Origin: Lentisphaeria bacterium
Lineage (GTDB): Bacteria > Verrucomicrobiota > Lentisphaeria > Oligosphaerales > Oligosphaeraceae
NCBI GenBank assembly: GCA_016302725.1
Contig: JAEDNB010000017.1
Span: forward strand, 1 to 19,631
Direction of reading: 5' to 3'
Length of the DNA: 19,631 bases
Notes under the pieces: generated by a model
Seen by the model: only the letters and a program-made list of their open reading frames with translations
Databases searched by the model: none
What the model was told of the DNA's origin: nothing
Translations under genes and position numbers: made by a program
Part shown: one piece after another, positions 16,001-19,631 of the stretch
Layout of the letters: every line of letters begins with the position of its first letter
Numbering within the stretch: the stretch's first letter is position 1

Positions 16001-16199
16001 TCTGCCAATCCCGCCCCCAGGACTCCCCTTCCCCCACGGGACGGTAGGAAAGGGAAAGACGCCCCCCCCAGGGCACCGGCTCGTCCGTCACCGCCACCTG
16101 CATCTCCAAGGGGGCGTACTCCGTATACATGTCCTCCTCGGAACGACCATAGAAGACCTGAAGGCGGGAGGCGAGTTCCTGAAACTGGGAATCCAACAT
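12510..16199 (-). CDS. GH38 alpha-mannosidase fused to Maf nucleotide pyrophosphatase
   Basis: One uninterrupted 1229-residue frame. Residues 1 to about 1034 form a full GH38 alpha-mannosidase with metal ligands His258... in AIGHAHIDVGW (His260 and Asp262 as the HxD pair), nucleophile Asp372 in WLPDVFGY, and His573 in NQFHDIIPG. It ends LTLCLPQ where the paralogue ends LTLKLSR and stops. After a linker of about five residues comes a complete Maf domain (1040-1229). It carries ILASASPRRKELL, LGADTLVTLEGRIYGKP (Asp1108 as the conserved acidic residue), HQVITGV, LDKAGAYAIQEHG and FSNVVGLPVEQ. Maf proteins hydrolyse noncanonical or pyrimidine nucleoside triphosphates (UTP, dTTP); the DKAGAYAIQ motif favours the YhdE-type subgroup over the m7GTP type. 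No signal peptide, so cytoplasmic. The start follows a pyrimidine-rich leader. Both domains look catalytically intact; why they are joined is unknown. Confidence 0.93.
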   Translation of the reverse strand: MLDSQFQELASRLQVFYGRSEEDMYTEYAPLEMQVAVTDEPVPWGGRLSLSYRPVGEGESWGRDWQSGWFHLTGRVPESWAGREGVLRLNLGGECLIFDSQGNPLCGLTNTSVYHPGTTKEVFYLPSPLKGGEAVDLWVEGAANNILGPADFDWNPHASRAPHPKGRSTGTVRWARLALWNRDLHLFRLQFWQLWYFLEYLGRRVGDYRCRLILHTMGKALDAYRGDPSRAGEALKVLAPLWALRARGSALKCTAIGHAHIDVGWLWPVRESIRKAARTFSSQLRLMERHPHYRFGASQPQLYQFVKDNYPGLYQRIREAVHRGKWECQGGMWVEADNNLPSGESLIRQFLHGKNFFRDEFGVEVTNLWLPDVFGYNGNTPQIMKICGCDFFLTQKLSWNTVNKPVHNTFQWQGIDGTRVVTHFPPENDYNSSLATSQLCRAQDRLQESAQFPEFLSLFGMGDGGGGPNEEHLLRGELLQDWEGTPRLSFGFAQPLFDRMVDQRKELPLWQGELYFENHRGTLTTQARTKRNNRKIEERLGQAEALCSLLPGGEYPRKALDRLWKTLLTNQFHDIIPGSSIAPVYERTEKEHAQCLEELGNLIRQAGKALLTPDGSAVAFFNALSTPYARPLEIPSGAEGEGVWTDLQGNPVPAQRESTGRLLVQATVPAWGFLTLRRGPGAAAVDCRRDSELVLENEEVSCRFDEQGRLLSLWDRKEGRELLAAPGNLFRLFHDETAIYDAWNVDPWYRGEEIPWAPSILRPAFRETGAVRSVLRFSLGFLSSRVDLAVSLGREGRRLEFQAAIQWHESHTMLRVAFPTTVVSDQASFQIQYGVMKRATHVNTSWEQVQFEVCAHKFVDLSDKERGVALLNDGKFGHSVRGGEMELNLLRSPKWPDYQADQGLQEVAYALLPHTGTLAESPVLGEAAQLNRAPCAFPGLSADGFSLPLEVTGEGVSWEVLKRAEASDDRILRIVETRGRHAQGRLALKGALRGCRPLRMDALEWEDGEPLEADAQGGYPFALAPYQILTLCLPQEAPLPEIILASASPRRKELLAERGVLFLAEPAQAPEEPWDGEVPPGEYARGLSARKALEVSRRHPGKITLGADTLVTLEGRIYGKPRTMEEAEEMLKAFSGKSHQVITGVTLARDGQLLRSWQVATRVRFRSLDEGEIRRYLSLIQPLDKAGAYAIQEHGDLVVEEIRGLFSNVVGLPVEQILPMLRSLAAPRP

Positions 16200-16234
16200 G
16201 GAAGAAAGACGGAGAAGAAGGGTTCTGTTATTGC

Positions 16235-16257
16235 AACATATTGATTATCAATATGTT
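16235..16257. promoter_or_regulatory. 23-bp perfect odd palindrome, candidate operator of the mannosidase-Maf run
   Basis: AACATATTGAT, a central T, then ATCAATATGTT: 11-bp arms that pair perfectly. It sits in an AT-rich island (about 16220-16270) inside otherwise very GC-rich DNA, 36 bp upstream of the ATG at 16199. Location and symmetry suggest a dimeric repressor or activator site overlapping the promoter. The inner 19 bp on the minus strand match the classic E. coli Fur box GATAATGATAATCATTATC at 15 of 19 positions, so a Fur-superfamily regulator (iron, zinc, manganese) is one option. No U-run follows, which argues against a terminator. Exact -35 and -10 boxes were not assigned. Confidence 0.65.
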
Positions 16258-16346
16258 ATTCAGTTACAAATGGGTTCCCTGTCCCTCCTCCGGGGACGGG
16301 ATAGGGGCGCCGGGCGGGGCGGCGGCCCAGCCTTCCGTTCCCTGGC

Positions 16347-17795
16347 CTACCGCCTTCCGGTGGCGGTTCCGTGGAACTTCCGCTTTTTCGCGTAGTCCCC
16401 GGAGGCGGCGGCCCTGGCGCCCTCCCGGCCCACAGGGTCCTGGCGGTTCCGCAGTTCCAGGTTGATGGGCAGCCCGGACTGGGGGAAGAAGGCGTCCCGG
16501 AGCCGGTTTTCCAAGTAGTTCTCGTAGTTCTTGGGGCAGAGTTTCTTGTCGTTCACGAAGAGGACGAACTTGGGCGGCGGGTTGTGCACCATCGTGCCGT
16601 AGAAGATCTTGAAGCGCCTGGCGTTGACGGAGACGGGCGGGTTTCTCTGGAGGATGTCCTGGAGGAACTGGTTGAAGACCGCCGTGGGGACGGTCACCCG
16701 CATCTGCTCCTTGACCATTTTCAGCCGGTCGAAGAGGCTGTCCACGTGGAATCCGTTGGCGGCGGAGATGTTCAGGATGGGGGCATGGGCCATGTAAGGC
16801 ATGCGCTCCCGGACAAATTCCTCGAAGAGCTTGGGCTTGTTGTTCCCCGCCTTGGTAATCAAGTCCCACTTGTTGGCCAGCATGATGCAGGGGCGCCGGG
16901 CGTCGGCGATGATTCGTCCGATGCGCCGTTCCTGGGTGGTGCAGGGCTCCTGGGAATCCAGGACGAAGAGGACCATGTCGCTGCTGCGGATGGCCAGTTC
17001 CGTGCGGTTGGCGCTGAAGAACTCCACCACCGTGGAGATTTGCCCTCTTCTGCGCAGCCCGGCGGTGTCCACCAGGGTGACGGGCAGCTCCTCCCCATCC
17101 TTCTTCAGAATCACGGGCAAATCCACGGCGTCCCGGGTGGTCCCGGCGATGTCGGAGACCATCATCCGGTCCTTTCCCAGCAGTCGGTTGACCAGGGAGG
17201 ACTTGCCCACGTTGGGGCGCCCCACCACCGCCAGGCGGAGGGGCTTTTCCTCCTCTTCCTGGGGGGGAGGCTCCGGCAGGAGGGAGGAGAGGTGCCGCAG
17301 GAGGGCGTCGATGCCATGGGAGTGGGTGCAGGTGGTGGGGAAGAGGTCCCGCACCCCCAGGGAGCCAAAGAGCCCATGGGCGGACTGCACCAGTTCCCGG
17401 TTGTCCGCCTTGTTGGCGCAAAGGATGAGGGGCTTTCCCGCCTTGCGCAGGAAGGCGCCCACCTCCTCGTCCTGGGGCGTCACCCCGTCCAGGCAGTTCA
17501 CCACCCAGACCAGGCAGGCGGCATCCCGGATGATTTCCGTGACCTGCTCCCGGATCATGCCGTCGAAAAGGTCAATCTTCTTGTCCCCGTTCCAGGTGCC
17601 CAGCCCCCCCGTGTCCACCAGCAGAAAACGCTTGCCCCGATAGGCGGCGGGGGAGGCGACGCAGTCCCGGGTGACGCCACTTTGCTCGTGGACAATGGAA
17701 AGGCGACGGCGGAGGATGGCGTTGAACAGGGCGGACTTGCCCACGTTGGGGCGTCCCACGATGGCCACGACGGGCAGGGAGGGCTTCTCTTCCAT
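16347..17795 (-). CDS. der: Ribosome-assembly GTPase Der (EngA)
   Basis: The 482-residue protein has the double GTPase layout unique to Der. The first G domain holds GRPNVGKS (14-21), DTGG (61-64) and NKAD (128-131). An acidic linker PEPPPQEEEEKP (174-185) leads to the second G domain with GRPNVGKS (192-199), DTAG (243-246) and NKWD (308-311). A C-terminal KH-like domain (about 365-450) includes FKIFYG and PPKFVLFVN. Der is needed for maturation of the large ribosomal subunit. A basic tail (YAKKRKFHGTATGRR) ends the protein. The ATG at 17795 has GGAG about 12 bases upstream, rather far, with TATTCCCCCT directly before the start. The gene sits between gltX (292 bp away) and the mannosidase-Maf gene (147 bp away). 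Confidence 0.97.
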   Translation of the reverse strand: MEEKPSLPVVAIVGRPNVGKSALFNAILRRRLSIVHEQSGVTRDCVASPAAYRGKRFLLVDTGGLGTWNGDKKIDLFDGMIREQVTEIIRDAACLVWVVNCLDGVTPQDEEVGAFLRKAGKPLILCANKADNRELVQSAHGLFGSLGVRDLFPTTCTHSHGIDALLRHLSSLLPEPPPQEEEEKPLRLAVVGRPNVGKSSLVNRLLGKDRMMVSDIAGTTRDAVDLPVILKKDGEELPVTLVDTAGLRRRGQISTVVEFFSANRTELAIRSSDMVLFVLDSQEPCTTQERRIGRIIADARRPCIMLANKWDLITKAGNNKPKLFEEFVRERMPYMAHAPILNISAANGFHVDSLFDRLKMVKEQMRVTVPTAVFNQFLQDILQRNPPVSVNARRFKIFYGTMVHNPPPKFVLFVNDKKLCPKNYENYLENRLRDAFFPQSGLPINLELRNRQDPVGREGARAAASGDYAKKRKFHGTATGRR

Positions 17796-18087
17796 AGGGG
17801 GAATATTCTCCTGGGGCGGAAAGGGGATAGTACGAGGGAGGCGAGGCGGGGAACGGAGGGGAAGCGCCCTCCCCCGCTCTTCTCCCGGAAAGGGGATTCA
17901 TGCCGAATGCCCCGGGGCGGGAAGGCGGGACATCCCCCACTCCTGGGCGGCGCGCCCCCCACTCAGGGATTCCCATCGGCCGTCCAGCCTGGGGGAAGGA
18001 AAAGCAGGGGGATTCGCCAAAGCAAGGCGCAAACGCGCCACGGGGGAAATGGCGGAGGGTTGACAGGAGGGGGGGATGGGCGCGGGC
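17796..18087. other. 292-bp gap between gltX and der
   Basis: No gene or RNA gene was recognised. The sequence is very GC-rich with short self-complementary stretches such as GCCCCGGGGC (17909-17918) and GGGCG/CGCCC with a 3-base loop (17945-17957). The der promoter may lie here; a TACTAT stretch on the minus strand near 17830 could be a -10 box but has no good -35 partner. Confidence 0.4.
18019..18039 (-). terminator. Possible weak terminator after gltX
   Basis: On the minus strand GGCGC, a GTTT loop and GCGCC are followed by TTGCTTT, about 50 bp after the gltX stop codon. The stem has only 5 bp and the T-run is interrupted, so this is tentative. Confidence 0.3.
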
Positions 18088-19631
18088 TCAAGGGGTGGCC
18101 TGGGGACGGGGGAAGGCCCGCAGGCGCTTCAGGCAGCGCTCCCGCCCGATGAGTTCCGCGGTCTCGAAGATGCCGGCGCCCACGCCGGTGCCGGTGATGG
18201 CGGCCCGCAGGGGCTGGTTCAATTTCCCATGGGGAATGCCGTGGGCGGCGGCGCACTCCTCCACGGAGGCCTCGATGGAGGCGGCGTCAAAGGCGGGCAG
18301 GCTCTCCCAGCGCCCGGCCAGTTCCTCCAGCGCCTGGATGGCCTCCGGGGCCTTGAGAAGCTTTTCACAGGTCTTGGGCTCCCACTCCGGCAACTCCTGG
18401 AAGAAATACCCCCACTGCTGCACGTCCACCATGCGCTTCACCCGGCTCTGGAGGAAGGCGGCCACCCGGGGGAAGAGGGGGCTCTGGGCGGCCTCCTCGC
18501 CCCAGGGCGCCTTCCGGGCCTCCGCCAGGGCCATCCCCTGGAATGCGGAGGGCTCCAGGTCGGCAATGTACTGCCCGTTGAGGGCCGTCAACTTGTGGAT
18601 GTCCATCTGGGAGGGGGCGCGGAGGCAGCGCCCCAGGGTGAAGGCCTCCACCAACTCCTGGCGGCCCATCTTCTCCCGGTCGTCCCCGGGAGACCAGCCC
18701 AGTAGGCTCAAATAGTTGAAGAGCGCCTCCGCCAGGAACCCCTTCTCCCGGAAATCCCCCACGAAGGCGTCCCCGTCCCGCTTGCTGTAGGGCTTGCCCT
18801 GGGCGTTGACAATCATGGGCAGATGGGCGTACTGGGGCACGGGCGCCCCCAGGGCATGGAACAGGAAGATGTGCTTGAAGGTGTTTTCCACGTGGTCGTC
18901 ACCCCGGATGATGTGGGTGACCCCCTGGGTGATGTCGTCCATCACGTTGGCCAGGTGGAAGACGGGGGAGCCGTCGGAACGGATGATGACGAAGTCCTTC
19001 AGGGCATCCAGCGGCTTGGTCATGACCCCCTTCACCAAATCCGTGTAGGAGACGGTGCGGCGAAGGTAGGTGATTTCCGACACGTTCTCCAGGACAAAGG
19101 CCTCGCCGGCCTCCACCTGGGGGAGATGCTCCTCCAGGCGGAAGAGGCACTTCCCCTGGGCATCCCAGGCCTCCAGCCCCAGATACCCCGCCAGGGTGGC
19201 CTCCATGGGGGCCGCCTTCCCCTTGGGGGAAACCGTGGCGAAGGAGACCCCCTTGCGGGAAATCTTCAGGGGGACATCGCCATGGAGGCGGACCCGCTGC
19301 GCCTCCCCGACCTCCACGCCGGGGACGCCCGTGGTGTCATAGGGGAAACGGAAGAGGATGGCGGGGGAATCCCCCCCCTTCTTGTCCTCGTAGGCCTGCC
19401 CCCGGGAAAGCATCTCCCGGGCCGCCTGGCAGTGCCTGGCGGACTGGGTGGTCTGGTAGAAGATAGGTTCGTCATAGTCCAGCCCCAGCCACTCCATGAC
19501 CTCCAGGAGCGCCTGGATGGCCTGGGGCGTGGAGCGCTCCAGGTCGGTGTCCTCCACCCGCAGGAGGAAGACACCCCCCTCGTGGCGGGCAAAGAGCCAG
19601 TTGAAGATGGCGGCACGGATGTTGCCGATAT
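18088..19631 (-). CDS. gltX: Glutamyl-tRNA synthetase (start lies beyond window)
   Basis: The frame stays open to the window edge: 24 further codons upstream of the GTG at 19557 read IGNIRAAIFNWLFARHEGG and onward, the class I HIGH region with its His cut at the edge. So 513 residues are visible and only about the first 20 are missing. VFLLRVEDTDLERST follows as in all GluRS. GDDHVENTFKHIFLF and AQGKPYSKRDGDAFVGDF (KMSKS-type loop) mark the catalytic core, and the C-terminal half is the anticodon-binding helical cage. It charges tRNA-Glu with glutamate. The GTG at 19557 is an internal valine, not the start. The YSKRDGD form of the KMSKS loop differs from the common LSKRHG and may help place the organism. 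Confidence 0.96.
   Translation of the reverse strand, partial: IGNIRAAIFNWLFARHEGGVFLLRVEDTDLERSTPQAIQALLEVMEWLGLDYDEPIFYQTTQSARHCQAAREMLSRGQAYEDKKGGDSPAILFRFPYDTTGVPGVEVGEAQRVRLHGDVPLKISRKGVSFATVSPKGKAAPMEATLAGYLGLEAWDAQGKCLFRLEEHLPQVEAGEAFVLENVSEITYLRRTVSYTDLVKGVMTKPLDALKDFVIIRSDGSPVFHLANVMDDITQGVTHIIRGDDHVENTFKHIFLFHALGAPVPQYAHLPMIVNAQGKPYSKRDGDAFVGDFREKGFLAEALFNYLSLLGWSPGDDREKMGRQELVEAFTLGRCLRAPSQMDIHKLTALNGQYIADLEPSAFQGMALAEARKAPWGEEAAQSPLFPRVAAFLQSRVKRMVDVQQWGYFFQELPEWEPKTCEKLLKAPEAIQALEELAGRWESLPAFDAASIEASVEECAAAHGIPHGKLNQPLRAAITGTGVGAGIFETAELIGRERCLKRLRAFPRPQATP

Noticed and set aside
12471..16244. 1257-codon open frame on the plus strand
   Set aside because: It is the exact antisense frame of the mannosidase-Maf gene, open only because TTA, CTA and TCA codons are absent there. 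The minus-strand protein has clear GH38 and Maf motifs; the plus-strand product has none.
16235..16257. Palindrome read as a terminator of der
   Set aside because: The stem is AT-rich with a 1-base centre that cannot form a normal loop, and no U-run follows; an operator fits better.
17796..18087. Small RNA (SRP RNA, 6S or tRNA) in the gltX-der gap
   Set aside because: No conserved core of these RNAs (for example the SRP GGAAGG/AGCA loop or a T-loop GTTCGA) was found.

Overview
This is a GC-rich bacterial window in which every supported gene lies on the minus strand, so transcription reads from high to low coordinates. The mix of genes suggests a glycan-degrading bacterium, perhaps of the Planctomycetota-Verrucomicrobiota-Lentisphaerota/Kiritimatiellota group. 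It includes a ThuA-like protein next to a Gfo/Idh/MocA dehydrogenase, two large GH38 alpha-mannosidases, a secreted glycosidase-like protein, and a GltX whose KMSKS-type loop reads YSKRDGD. That placement is an inference from gene content; no marker gene here settles it.

Layout from the 5' end of transcription (right) to the left: gltX (18088-19631, start beyond the window edge); a 292-bp gap; der (16347-17795); a 147-bp gap with an AT-rich perfect palindrome; then a tight run of seven genes. The run is a GH38 alpha-mannosidase fused in frame to a complete Maf nucleotide pyrophosphatase (12510-16199), a CysE/EpsC serine acetyltransferase (11567-12487), a second GH38 alpha-mannosidase (8395-11508), dnaB (6924-8390), a secreted glycoside-hydrolase-like protein (4807-6834), murJ (3142-4779) and an AraC-type regulator (2307-3137). 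Gaps inside the run are 22, 58, 4, 89, 27 and 4 bp, which fits one transcription unit starting near the palindrome. After an 893-bp stretch with no convincing gene comes a separate pair: a ThuA-like protein (619-1413) and a Gfo/Idh/MocA oxidoreductase (1-502, cut by the window edge).

Housekeeping genes (tRNA charging, ribosome assembly, replication, peptidoglycan lipid export, cysteine synthesis) are interleaved with mannoside-degrading enzymes. The two mannosidases look cytoplasmic (no signal peptide) and could process imported mannosides. The secreted protein could work on glycans outside, and the AraC protein is the obvious candidate regulator.

The most unusual items are the mannosidase-Maf fusion, the 23-bp palindrome in front of it, the near-identical DNA in the catalytic cores of the two mannosidases, and pyrimidine-rich leaders in place of Shine-Dalgarno sequences in front of most starts in the run. 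No tRNA, rRNA, CRISPR array, transposase or integrase was recognised.
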